DNA of 34,190 bases from an uncultured Methanomassiliicoccales archaeon (GTDB lineage: Archaea > Thermoplasmatota > Thermoplasmata > SG8-5). The notes under the pieces were generated by a model, which was not told the origin of the DNA, did no database searches, and saw only the letters and a list, made by a program, of their open reading frames with translations. The stretch is from positions 1 through 34,190 of the forward strand of contig CALKWP010000192.1 in NCBI GenBank assembly GCA_938004075.1, read 5' to 3'. The translations under genes and the position numbers were made by a program. Positions within the stretch are counted from its first letter, which is position 1; every line of letters begins with the position of its first letter. Shown in pieces: positions 7,821 through 16,539 of this stretch.

Positions 7821-9305
7821 ATGATAACAGTTGCTGATACTATGACACAACACAAGGAGAAACATGGAACCCTACCCCCGGACATCATCGAATTCTTTTC
7901 ATTGGGAGGGCGCTCTCTCATAATAAGAGGAGCACCGGGCACTGGCAAGACCACATTGGCATTGGAGATACTTGAACAATTCAAAAGCAAGGGAGAGTCC
8001 ATTTTCATTTCAGCAAGGATAGACGAGCAATCCCTCAAGGGGCATTTGAAATGGATTGATTTTGATATGCTGTTATCAAGGGGAAGGGACGAAGGTTCAA
8101 GAAACAGGAAGAAAGGGCGCATCAGCAGGAAGGAGCTTGACCGTTTGGAATCCCGAGTTGAGGATGGAGATGAATCCCTCGAGTCGGATTATGATCCAGA
8201 ACCAAGCGCCGGTTCGGTCGAGGGAGACACATGGACCATTGACATTACTTCCCTTCTTCCCGAGTTAGATAGTCTGTACGAGAAATTGGAAACGAAAATG
8301 CCTCCAATGGCCATGGTGGCGTTGGACAGCATCGATTCGCTCGCTGAGAAGTACGGCATCGCGCCCAAGCGTCTCATCCACACGCTTCAGAAGGACCTTG
8401 TTGAGCGCAGCAATATCAATGCGATATTCATCCTGGAAACCGCGGACAGCAATAATCTGGAGTACATGGGCGATGGGGTGATATCCCTGGAGTCAGAGGA
8501 TATCGGCGGACGGCGACTCCGGTTTATGAGGCTTGAGAAGATGAGAGGGCAGCGCATTTGGAACCCCGAGATGCCATTCTCCCTCTCCGATGGCCGCTTC
8601 GATTGTTTCATGGGCGAGCAAGACGCAGAGCCCACAGTCAATTTGGCTGCCACTGTTCCGAATATAGCATTAAGCGAATTATTGGACGGGATCACTGAAC
8701 CAGGAAGATACACGGTCATCGAGTTTGACGGGACCGTGCCTGCGGACATCGCCCGTGGGATTGTAAAATCCATAATGAAGGCCACCACCCAGGAAAGGGG
8801 GATTTACACAACCCCATCCATCAGGCTTTTTGGCTTCGGGTTATCGGAATCTGTTGATCCGGCAGAGAAAAACTGTTCCGATGCGGTGAAGTTCATCGGC
8901 CCGGCGGAATTTCTTCAGAAAAGATCCCTGGAAGCTGGCATCATAAGGGTTGATGGCGATTCATTCCCGCTTGATTTCAATTTCGAATTCATTGAGGGAC
9001 TGTTTCCGAACAAAGGACGTTTGTTTCTAATTGACGCTAACCAAATCATCTCCTATTACGGCCAGAACTCAATGAATGACCTGGAGAACCACATATCACA
9101 TCTTCTCAGCGACAAGGGCACATGCATTGCATTTTCATGGCCTTCGAGCAATCCCGTTATTGAGATGAACCTTGGGATGAGCGACCGCTTTGTGAAAGTC
9201 ACGAACCGTGGCTCCAAGATATTGTTCTACGGAGAAAAACCCCACACGCCGATTTACATACTGGCATCTGATGATGTGGCGAGCAGGCTCAGGGTAGTGC
9301 TGTGA
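7821..9305 (+). CDS. GvpD-like P-loop ATPase (KaiC/RecA superfamily)
   Basis: 494 residues. Walker A is GAPGTGKTT at about 37-45, in the RecA/KaiC fold. MAMVALDSIDSLAEKYGI gives a Walker B-like strand. Two basic stretches, about 85-108 (SRGRDEGSRNRKKGRISRK) and GGRRLRFMRLEKMRGQR further on, recall the arginine-rich regions that haloarchaeal GvpD needs to repress gas-vesicle genes. The C-terminal half (about 240-494) is the less conserved GvpD-type extension. No gas-vesicle structural gene or GvpE activator is in the window, so it is probably one of the GvpD-like proteins found in archaea without gas vesicles, acting as an ATP-dependent regulator of a transcription factor. It is divergent from the surface-protein gene and may share control with it. 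Confidence 0.8.
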   Translation: MITVADTMTQHKEKHGTLPPDIIEFFSLGGRSLIIRGAPGTGKTTLALEILEQFKSKGESIFISARIDEQSLKGHLKWIDFDMLLSRGRDEGSRNRKKGRISRKELDRLESRVEDGDESLESDYDPEPSAGSVEGDTWTIDITSLLPELDSLYEKLETKMPPMAMVALDSIDSLAEKYGIAPKRLIHTLQKDLVERSNINAIFILETADSNNLEYMGDGVISLESEDIGGRRLRFMRLEKMRGQRIWNPEMPFSLSDGRFDCFMGEQDAEPTVNLAATVPNIALSELLDGITEPGRYTVIEFDGTVPADIARGIVKSIMKATTQERGIYTTPSIRLFGFGLSESVDPAEKNCSDAVKFIGPAEFLQKRSLEAGIIRVDGDSFPLDFNFEFIEGLFPNKGRLFLIDANQIISYYGQNSMNDLENHISHLLSDKGTCIAFSWPSSNPVIEMNLGMSDRFVKVTNRGSKILFYGEKPHTPIYILASDDVASRLRVVL

Positions 9306-9394
9306 TTGGAATTCCATGTAAACTTAGGATCTAAAATCGTTCACCCAGGGACCGCTTATTAATGTAACGATGAACAGCATCATAAGCGAATTAT

Positions 9395-10120
9395 CTATTT
9401 CTGCGACTGGATGGTGATACCGTTCTGATTGATTGTGTACCTGACATATCCCAAAGGCGTATTGGTGCCTCTCATTTTCACGACGTTCATCAAACGCTCC
9501 ACGTGCCCAGTGAACGGGTTCTCCCTCTTGAACATATGAATAGCCCCATGCACCGAATACTGAGCCACATTGTTGTACCTCTCGTTGATGGTCTCATCAG
9601 ACACAATTAGGCCTGTCATGTTCTTCTCGCGAATCGTGTTCACAAGGAAATCCATCTGCTCCCTGAAAGTGCCAATGGTGGTATCAAGGGTGTAAGAACC
9701 TATGTTATCGAATATCAACACATCCGCATTGGAGGATTTTATCGCGGCTAAAGGCTTTCGAAAGAAAGATGCCCCTGCATTCTTTCCTCTCTGCCATTGC
9801 ACATCATCCATTCTTTCGTGAAGGGCAGGTTCTATGCACAGGCACCCCTTTTCCTCGTAGCCATCCGCGGGTATGCCAAGTTGGGTGGCTTGCAGGCGCA
9901 ACTCCTCCGGGGTTTCTTCAGTGGCAAGGTAGAGGCATCTCAAGCCTTCGGCGCAGACCCTGTCCATGAATTGTAAGGCGATTATGGTCTTTCCCACTCC
10001 TGGGCCGCCTGTAATTAACACGGTCCTTGATTTTGGGTAGCCGCCATCGATCAGCGCATCCAGCTCTCGAACGCCTGTGGAAAGCCTCTTTACCATTTTT
10101 CCTTGCGGGTTGTTTTCCAA
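9395..10120 (-). CDS. KaiC-like RecA-superfamily ATPase
   Basis: 241 residues with a TTG start at 10120, chosen because GGAGG lies 7 bases before it and 13 bases separate it from the preceding stop. An in-frame ATG at 10096 has only AAGG at 4 bases. Single KaiC domain: Walker A GGPGVGKT at about 38-45, the paired catalytic glutamates in ATEET (68-69), Walker B VLIFDN at about 134-139, and the typical C-terminal KMRGTNTP. Archaeal single-domain KaiC-like proteins are regulatory ATPases; clock function is not implied. It follows a winged-helix regulator in the same operon, so it probably modulates that regulator or reports energy or signal state to it. Confidence 0.85.
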   Translation of the reverse strand: MENNPQGKMVKRLSTGVRELDALIDGGYPKSRTVLITGGPGVGKTIIALQFMDRVCAEGLRCLYLATEETPEELRLQATQLGIPADGYEEKGCLCIEPALHERMDDVQWQRGKNAGASFFRKPLAAIKSSNADVLIFDNIGSYTLDTTIGTFREQMDFLVNTIREKNMTGLIVSDETINERYNNVAQYSVHGAIHMFKRENPFTGHVERLMNVVKMRGTNTPLGYVRYTINQNGITIQSQK

Positions 10121-10133
10121 TGAACTTCCTCCC

Positions 10134-10463
10134 TTACATCTCTCCGATGAAGCCGTTTCTGAGCTCACATCGAGCAGCCATATTTCCGTCTCGATAGAAA
10201 AGCTCAAGCTTGTGTATGTTCGATATGTAACTCCATCTGCGCTTCCCCTTCTGCGTCAGTATCTGCTCATCCCGGTGAATAAGGGCCATCCCTTCCAACA
10301 GTTTTATCCGCCTGTAGCACGCGGCGATAGGTATGCCTTTCGTCTCGGAGATCTCCGTGGCCGTCTTCGGCTTCAGATGCACGGCCATTAGTATCTTCCT
10401 CGCATATTCGTCCCCCAACACTTGTGCCATGTTAGTGGCATTTATTTCCTTGACTTCCTGCAT
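10134..10463 (-). CDS. Winged-helix transcriptional regulator (ArsR-like)
   Basis: 109 residues. The winged helix spans about 12-75, with recognition helix GIPIAACYRRIKLLE identical in its core to the regulator at 3813-4169, wing LTQKGKRRWSYIS, and a short C-terminal strand segment (KLELFYRDGNMAARCEL). Identity to that paralog is about half over the shared length. The ATG at 10463 has a GGGGGT site a few bases upstream. It is first in a two-gene operon with a KaiC-like ATPase. The shared recognition helix suggests that it and the 3813-4169 regulator read the same or overlapping DNA sites. Ligand and targets are unknown. Confidence 0.83.
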   Translation of the reverse strand: MQEVKEINATNMAQVLGDEYARKILMAVHLKPKTATEISETKGIPIAACYRRIKLLEGMALIHRDEQILTQKGKRRWSYISNIHKLELFYRDGNMAARCELRNGFIGEM

Positions 10464-10503
10464 GGTTTTACCCCCTTATCTAAGCTATCAACCGAATTGG
10501 GCA

Positions 10504-10509
10504 TATATA
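10504..10509 (-). promoter_or_regulatory. TATA box of the winged-helix/KaiC operon
   Basis: The minus strand reads GTATATATGC across 10502-10511; initiation is expected near 10480, giving a leader of about 17 bases with a GGGGGT site. It faces away from the FilR1-like gene at 10597. No TGATAATC box is present. Confidence 0.6.
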
Positions 10510-10547
10510 CTTTTTTTTAGTTTGATAGAAACAATTTAAATCAATAG

Positions 10548-10578
10548 AAAATATAATATATTTGACACATTTATATAG
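10548..10578 (+). promoter_or_regulatory. Promoter region of the FilR1-like gene
   Basis: Two TATA-like elements are present: AAATATAATATA (about 10548-10559), which would give a leader of about 17 bases with a GAGGTGGTGA site, and TTTATATA (10570-10577), which would start transcription at the ATG itself. The ribosome binding site favours the first. Confidence 0.45.
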
Positions 10579-10596
10579 GGAGTGGAGAGGTGGTGA

Positions 10597-11334
10597 ATGA
10601 AAAAAGTTGACATGTTATTCGAATTATCCCATCCTGCCAGGATTAGCATGATACGCTTGGCAGCAGCCAGGCCCGTTTGGCACAGGGACTTTATGCAAGC
10701 ATCCGGACTCCCGCCATCCGAGGTCACGAGACACTCAAAAAGATTGATCCATAATGGTTTCATCAAGAGGAATAGAGATGGTTCGTTCGAGATTACCCGG
10801 TTGGGATGCATAATGATGAATAGACTGGATGATTTCGAATTCATATCATTTCATGGCTCATATTTTGAACATCATGATGTATCCGACATCCCAACTGGTT
10901 TTGACATGTTCCAGATGCTAAGAAAATGCCAATTGCTGAATGAGACCATGAGCACGGTCAATGCCATCCTTCGGATAAACGCTGAATCAAGGGATTTCAT
11001 CAATTGCATAATGGATGAATTCAATGACGCTTTCGTGTCAATACAGATAGAAAAACTTGGTTCGGGGCTGGCCATCAATATGCTGACCCGGCCAGGGATC
11101 CGCATCCCCTCCGAGTACATTGAGAACAGGAACATGGGGATCATTATGAGAAAGATTCAGAAGGTGCCTTTCTTCCTAATCGGAAGCGAAAGGGAAGCCT
11201 TGATTTGCCTAAAGGAATCTGGCGGGAGAATGGATTATTCTATGGCATTCATTTCATCCGATTCCAGGTTCCTGGAATGGTGCGGGGAGCTGTTTGAGCA
11301 TTATTGGGTGCGAGGCAAAGATTTGGGGCTTTAG
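10597..11334 (+). CDS. FilR1-like transcriptional regulator (winged helix plus FilR1 middle domain)
   Basis: 245 residues. The N-terminal winged helix (about 5-75) has ELSHPARISMIRLAA and LPPSEVTRHSKRLIHNGFIKR as the DNA-binding core. The remaining ~170 residues match the layout of the FilR1 middle domain family (formerly DUF1724), found in many euryarchaeal regulators and first linked to filament and methanogenesis control. The ATG is preceded by GGTGGTGA. It is transcribed divergently from the winged-helix/KaiC operon, and its own binding sites may lie in the shared 130-bp AT-rich region. The ligand is unknown. Confidence 0.78.
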   Translation: MKKVDMLFELSHPARISMIRLAAARPVWHRDFMQASGLPPSEVTRHSKRLIHNGFIKRNRDGSFEITRLGCIMMNRLDDFEFISFHGSYFEHHDVSDIPTGFDMFQMLRKCQLLNETMSTVNAILRINAESRDFINCIMDEFNDAFVSIQIEKLGSGLAINMLTRPGIRIPSEYIENRNMGIIMRKIQKVPFFLIGSEREALICLKESGGRMDYSMAFISSDSRFLEWCGELFEHYWVRGKDLGL

Positions 11335-11964
11335 ATGGATAAGAATGGAGAGGTTCATACTAAGCCTTGCTGGTTTATTGGACTTCTTATGCACGGTGCC
11401 TTGAGTTCCTGCGCATAACCGCCTATGAGTTCCATTCCCTCCGCGCCTTCGTTCATTGCGTTTGAGGATCAAAATTCCATCGAGGAATTTTGGAAATTGC
11501 CCATTGTGTGCCATTATTTCAAACACATTGCGTGTTCCATTCAGGAATGGGTCATGATGGAGTACGAGAACGAACATATCAAGGTATGCATCAAGCCAGA
11601 ATGTGCGCGAATTGGCGTGATGTCTTCACCCAATATTCGCGATTATGATCGTGTTGTGAATCGAGCATGTTGGAATTGTTCCGTGCTGTTTACAACGAAC
11701 TTTCCTATTTCCCCAGAATATCCATGACGAAATCTGTGATGAACCGTATCCATGGGGCGCCGGTTATTAACTGCGTCGGGAGATTTTGGCGGCGCCTCCA
11801 TCGTTAAGTTGCTGGCTTGGTAGATTTCCAGTGGAGCGGAAAGTTTGGCCCAATGTCAAAATGAAGGTGACTCCTTGGATAACTTCTCTTCCATTTTTGA
11901 TAATATCACAGAAAAGTATTTAAATCCATATATGATATTCATATTACGCATCTGATTAGAACAT
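11335..11964 (+). other. Gene-poor stretch, no supported gene
   Basis: A 100-codon frame on the plus strand (11425-11727, containing a CIKPECAR...CWNC cysteine pattern) and a 107-codon frame on the minus strand (11254-11577) overlap. Neither has a ribosome binding site, TATA box at the right distance, or a family I know. The stretch could be a degraded gene. Its right end carries the promoter of the next gene. Confidence 0.4.
11898..11925 (+). promoter_or_regulatory. Promoter of the PAS/GAF sensor operon: TGATAATA box and TATA box
   Basis: TATTTAAAT at 11917-11925 predicts initiation near 11947. TGATAATA at 11898-11905 lies 11 bases upstream of it. Confidence 0.6.
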
Positions 11965-11991
11965 GTGGGAATGAGTTCAATCGAGGTGGTT

Positions 11992-14900
11992 ATGTCCAGC
12001 GACAGAGGAGAGAGGAGGAATCGTGTTTCAAAGAAGGCAAGGCGCTCGCCTGCGAAATTCGGCGAGATCAAATTTCGTGCCCTCATTGAGAATGGAACCG
12101 ATGTTATACTCGTGGTTGATAAATCACTCAGAATGTGCTATGCCAGCCCTTCCTTCGAACGCATGTTCGGCATAGAACCGATGGGTTTCATGCACAAGCC
12201 CATGGATGAATTCTTCAGCGACAATGTTCACCCAGAATACCTTGATTCGGTATTGGAAGCCTATGAAGGATGCCTCGGGAATCCAGGCAACGAATGCCGC
12301 GCCGAGTTTCAATTCAAACATTCAGATGGCACTTGGCATTTTCTTGTCGCGGTTGGCATCAATCATTTCAATACACCAGGTGTGAACGGCCTTGTGATAA
12401 ACATAAGGGACATCACCGAACAGAAGAATGCTTCCGAGTCCCTTCGCAGGAATGAGGAATTACTGAGGGCCATAATCGAGAATGTGAATGACATTATCTG
12501 GCAGCTGGACAATGAAACAAGAGTCACATACATAAGCCCATCGGTGGAGAAAGTGCTGGGCTACGCCTCGGAAGAGGTGCTTGGGACCAAAGTCCTGGAT
12601 TACTTCCGGAAGGAAGATCTGCCGCATATCATGAAGAACATATTAGATGTGGAGAGGGGAGAAACCAGCGTATTCCACGAGTACGAGATGCGCGCGAAGG
12701 ATGGAAGTTATGTTTCGATTGAGGTATCGTCAAAAGCACTTAAGAACAAAAATGGGGACGTAACCGGGTTCTCCGGGGTCTCAAGGGATATCAGGTATCG
12801 GAAACGTCTGGAAAAAGAGGCAAAGAATTACCTGGAGCTGGCCGATGTGATGTTCATCGCCGTCAACAAAAATGGCTTAGTCACGCTGGCCAATGAAAAA
12901 GCGGCAGAAATCCTGGGATTGCCAGTAAACGAAATAATCAGCAAGAACTGGTTCGATGAGTTTATCCCGAAGAGGCTCCGAAAAAGGGAAAAGGACATAT
13001 TACGGAACCTGTTGAATGGGGATTTAAGAGAGTTGAGAGGGACAGATAGCCATGTTCTTGCGCGAGACGGCTCTGAACGACTCATCAGATGGGAAAAGAC
13101 TGCCCTCTATGATGACGACGGCAATATCACCGGTTACCTCAGTTCGGGCATGGATATGACCGAGTTTGCGAAAAAGGACAAAGCCTTGCAGGCGACCGAG
13201 GAGGCGTTCAGGCAAATGTTCGAATCATCCAATGTAGGAAAGGCAATCATTGAAATAGACGGAGGCCTCCGCGTCAACAAAGCCTTTGCTGACATGCTTG
13301 GATATTCGTTGAAAGAGTTAGCGAACACGAAATGGCAAGAAATCACCCCCACCGAAGAGGTGGATGAGATCCAGGGCATCCTGAACCAACTGATTTCCGG
13401 AGAATTGAACTCAGCCCGATTCACAAAGAGTTACATCCGAAAGGACGGAGGCCGGGTCTTGGCGGACGTCAGCACGGTCCTTCATTGCGATGAGGAAAGG
13501 AATGCGAAATATTTCATCACCACGATAGTGGACATCACTGAGAATATGAAACGGCAGGAAGCGCTAGCAGCATCGGAGATGCGTTATCGCAGGTTGTTTG
13601 AGGCCGCCAAGGACGGCATACTGATACTAAATGCCGAGACAGGCCAGGCAGAGGATGCGAACCCATATCTCACAGACCTGCTGGGCTATACTCGTGAGGA
13701 GATCATCGGGAAGAAGATATGGGACATTGGCTTATTCAAGGACATTGCGAACAACAAGGGGAATTTCCTGGAATTGCAGAGAAAAGAATATGTTCGATAT
13801 GATGACATGCCGCTGCAGACCAAGGATGGCAGAACAATTGATGCCGAGTTCGTAAGCAATGTCTATTATATTAACCGAATAAAGGTAATCCAATGCAACA
13901 TCAGGAACATCACTGAACGGAAGGCCATAGAACGCATGAAAAGGCATCAGGAATTGACAAACGAGATATTGCTGGGTTTGCATAGCCTTGCGACAGCGAC
14001 CGAACAGGAATTGTTCGATTTCTGCCTGGATGCATCCCTTAGGATAACGGAAAGCGGCATCTCATTCATTGGATGGATGAATGCCGATGAATCCATGCTG
14101 ACTGTCCATTCCTGGTCAAAGTCTGCATATGAACAATGCAAAATCCAAGCAGGTCAACTTCACTTCCCCATCGTTGATGCCGGCCTCTGGGGAGATTGCG
14201 TCCGAAAGCGTAGGGCAATAATTGTGAATGATTATTCCAAAAAGCACAGGGGCAAAAAGGGGATTCCAGCAGGCCACGTACCCTTGAAGAACCTTCTCTG
14301 CGTCCCGATATCCGATGGCAACCGGATAGTTGCTGTGGCCGCTGTGGCCAATAAATCGTCTGATTACATCGAAGATGATGCTTCATCCCTCATCATGCTT
14401 ATAACCAAGATGTGGGAGATTTATCGCCGCAAGCAACATGAGATAGAGATTGACAACCTCAACTCCTTCTTACAATCCATACGCAATCTAAACCAAGAGA
14501 TCGTAAAGGAGGAGGATTTCGACAGGCTCCTGAACACATCCTGCAGGTTGCTCACCGAAATACGCGGATACATCGATGTCTCCATCGCATTCATCAATGC
14601 CCGTACTGGCGAGATGGTCTCTCGCGCGCATTACGGCAGGCATGGAAAGGACCCATGGAGATATTCACCAGAAGTCGACAGGGAGGTGCCGCCCTGCATC
14701 ATAAAAGTGATGGGAGAGAATTCATCGGTCATCCTTGACAAGAAACACTCAATATGCGCAGATTGCACCTTCTGCGCCCACGAGGAACCACATCAATCCA
14801 TACTGGTCCCGATGAGAGGGAGGAACGGAGAACTCATGGGTATAATTTCAGCATGCCTCGACATGGGCCGCGCCATACACCCACAGGAGGTGCCGCTTTT

Positions 14901-15492
14901 CGAGGAGGTTGCCGGGGACCTTGTATTCGCTTATGAGAAGCATGAGGGAGAATCGGCACTCAGGGAAAGCGAGAAAAATCTGAGAATCGCTGAGCACCTG
15001 GCAAAGTTGGGGAGCTGGTCCTGGAACAGGATGACAAGGGAGCTTTTCCTCTCGGATGAGATGTACAACATCATCGGCCTGGAGCGGAACAATGATGCCC
15101 TGGATTTCTCCAAGCATGAGCCATATTACACGCCTGAATCATGGAAGCGGTTCCATGCCACAACCGAAAAAACCATTAGGACAGGGGAGCCGTACGAGGT
15201 GGAGCTGGATATTGTGAGCAAGGACGGAACGAGGCGCAGGATGGTCTCCAGGGGAGAGGCCATCAAGGGCGATAATGGGGAAGTGATAGGCCTCAGGGGA
15301 ACATTACAGGACATCACCGAACGCAAGCTGGCGGAAGATGAGATCCGCACCCAGTTGGAGGAGTTGAAAAGATGGCATGACGTCATGCTTGACCGTGAGG
15401 ACCGTATTCAGGAACTGAAGCGCGAAGTCAATGACCTGTGCCGCCGGGCTGGCGAGAATCCCAGGTATTCCAACCAGGAGGGTTTGGATTGA
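11992..15492 (+). CDS. PAS/GAF multidomain sensor protein without a kinase domain
   Basis: 1166 residues from the ATG at 11992 (GAGG 5 bases upstream; ATG 11971 and GTG 11965 are alternatives). Five PAS domains span about 25-650, each ending in the DIT-E/DI-E motif. Two GAF domains follow (about 655-810, with FPIVDAGLWGDCVRKR and NLLCVPI; about 830-985, with CADCTFCAHEEPHQSILVPM), then a sixth PAS (about 995-1110). The protein ends in a charged coiled coil (LKRWHDVMLDREDRIQELKR). There is no HisKA, HATPase or other output domain and no membrane segment, so it is a cytoplasmic sensor that must signal through a partner. The obvious partner is the next gene, whose TTG start overlaps this stop (TTGA). 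Confidence 0.88.
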   Translation: MSSDRGERRNRVSKKARRSPAKFGEIKFRALIENGTDVILVVDKSLRMCYASPSFERMFGIEPMGFMHKPMDEFFSDNVHPEYLDSVLEAYEGCLGNPGNECRAEFQFKHSDGTWHFLVAVGINHFNTPGVNGLVINIRDITEQKNASESLRRNEELLRAIIENVNDIIWQLDNETRVTYISPSVEKVLGYASEEVLGTKVLDYFRKEDLPHIMKNILDVERGETSVFHEYEMRAKDGSYVSIEVSSKALKNKNGDVTGFSGVSRDIRYRKRLEKEAKNYLELADVMFIAVNKNGLVTLANEKAAEILGLPVNEIISKNWFDEFIPKRLRKREKDILRNLLNGDLRELRGTDSHVLARDGSERLIRWEKTALYDDDGNITGYLSSGMDMTEFAKKDKALQATEEAFRQMFESSNVGKAIIEIDGGLRVNKAFADMLGYSLKELANTKWQEITPTEEVDEIQGILNQLISGELNSARFTKSYIRKDGGRVLADVSTVLHCDEERNAKYFITTIVDITENMKRQEALAASEMRYRRLFEAAKDGILILNAETGQAEDANPYLTDLLGYTREEIIGKKIWDIGLFKDIANNKGNFLELQRKEYVRYDDMPLQTKDGRTIDAEFVSNVYYINRIKVIQCNIRNITERKAIERMKRHQELTNEILLGLHSLATATEQELFDFCLDASLRITESGISFIGWMNADESMLTVHSWSKSAYEQCKIQAGQLHFPIVDAGLWGDCVRKRRAIIVNDYSKKHRGKKGIPAGHVPLKNLLCVPISDGNRIVAVAAVANKSSDYIEDDASSLIMLITKMWEIYRRKQHEIEIDNLNSFLQSIRNLNQEIVKEEDFDRLLNTSCRLLTEIRGYIDVSIAFINARTGEMVSRAHYGRHGKDPWRYSPEVDREVPPCIIKVMGENSSVILDKKHSICADCTFCAHEEPHQSILVPMRGRNGELMGIISACLDMGRAIHPQEVPLFEEVAGDLVFAYEKHEGESALRESEKNLRIAEHLAKLGSWSWNRMTRELFLSDEMYNIIGLERNNDALDFSKHEPYYTPESWKRFHATTEKTIRTGEPYEVELDIVSKDGTRRRMVSRGEAIKGDNGEVIGLRGTLQDITERKLAEDEIRTQLEELKRWHDVMLDREDRIQELKREVNDLCRRAGENPRYSNQEGLD

Positions 15493-16529
15493 GCACAGCG
15501 CCGCCGCTCCCATCGGTCGAGGAACAGGTAGCAGGCTTCCGCCCGGGCGACCATCTCTGCTGCATATACAGAAACCGGGACGATCAGATGGCCATCGTGA
15601 TCCCTTTTATCGCCAGCGGGCTGAAGAACAACGAAAGATGCATGTTTTTCACAGATGAGAGCATGGCCGATGATATCATTGGATGGTTCAAACACGCAGA
15701 TTTCGACATAGGCAGATACATGGACTCTGGCCAATTCGTTATCCTGTCAAAACACGATGCTTACCTCAAGGATGGAAAATTCGAACCAGAGAAAATGATA
15801 GGTCTTCTCAGAGAGGCCGAAAGGATGGCCTTGGACCATGGTTTTTCCGGATTGAGGGTGACTGGTGAGATGACATGGGTGTACAATGAGCCCCTTATGG
15901 TAGAGCGATTGATCGAATACGAGGTGATACTGAGCCATTACTTCCACGGAAGCAGGACTACAGCCATCTGCCAGTATCATGAGGCGCGATTCGAGCCGAA
16001 CATACTTCTTGACATCATACATACGCATCCAGTGGTCGCCATCCACGGGAAGATCTGCGTCAATCCATATTTCATACCACCGGACGAGTTCCTTGCGAGG
16101 ATGAGGGAAAAAACCGTATCTCTTGCATTATATGAAAGGATACGCGATGACATCCTTGTGAAGGACCGGGTGGAGAAGGAGCGAGCGATGCTGGAGTCCG
16201 ATGTGGGAAAACTCCTGGGCGAATCCGAGCGTTCCCGCCGTGCCCTCCTGAGTATCCTGGAAGACCGGAAGCGCGCAGAGGACGAGAAGAAAGTCAGCGA
16301 AGAGAGGTACCGCACCCTCGTGGAGACCATGCATGAGGGCCTGTGGGTGATTGACGAGAAAGCGAACACCACATTTGTGAATCTAGCCATGGCCAATATA
16401 CTTGGCTACACATTGGATGAGATGATCGGAAAATCCATTTATTCTTTCATGGATGAGAACAGCATCGAAATTGCCCAGCGTAATCTTGCTAGATGCCGGA
16501 TGGGCATAAGCGAGAAGCGAGAACATTGA
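15489..16529 (+). CDS. MEDS-PAS N-terminal part of a histidine kinase, cut by a frameshift
   Basis: 346 residues from a TTG at 15489, which overlaps the preceding stop and has AGGAGG 7-8 bases upstream. Residues about 10-180 are a MEDS domain (GDHLCCIYRNRDDQMAIVIPFI, MFFTDES, GLRVTGEMTW), the sensory domain named for methanogens and the methylotroph regulator DcmR. A coiled coil (about 215-280) leads into a PAS domain (SEERYRTLVETMHEGLWVIDE) that stops halfway, after GISEKREH. The missing half continues in the next frame. A tandem AGCGAGA duplication at 16509-16522 causes the shift; with one copy removed the PAS domain reads through as GISENIESEF-MRNDG at normal spacing. The whole protein would be 1020 residues ending at 18558. 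Confidence 0.82.
   Translation: MSTAPPLPSVEEQVAGFRPGDHLCCIYRNRDDQMAIVIPFIASGLKNNERCMFFTDESMADDIIGWFKHADFDIGRYMDSGQFVILSKHDAYLKDGKFEPEKMIGLLREAERMALDHGFSGLRVTGEMTWVYNEPLMVERLIEYEVILSHYFHGSRTTAICQYHEARFEPNILLDIIHTHPVVAIHGKICVNPYFIPPDEFLARMREKTVSLALYERIRDDILVKDRVEKERAMLESDVGKLLGESERSRRALLSILEDRKRAEDEKKVSEERYRTLVETMHEGLWVIDEKANTTFVNLAMANILGYTLDEMIGKSIYSFMDENSIEIAQRNLARCRMGISEKREH
16509..16522 (+). repeat. 7-bp tandem duplication (AGCGAGA x2) that breaks the kinase gene
   Basis: AGCGAGA occurs twice in a row inside the PAS-coding region. One copy keeps the reading frame from 15489 to 18558 open; two copies create a TGA at 16527. It is either a real mutation, a phase-variable site or a sequencing or assembly error. 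Confidence 0.8.
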
Positions 16530-16539
16530 GAGTGAATTC

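Noticed and set aside
11425..11727. 100-codon frame with a CxxC-like cysteine pattern
   Set aside because: No ribosome site, no promoter at the right distance and a competing frame on the other strand; kept only as a note on the gene-poor stretch.
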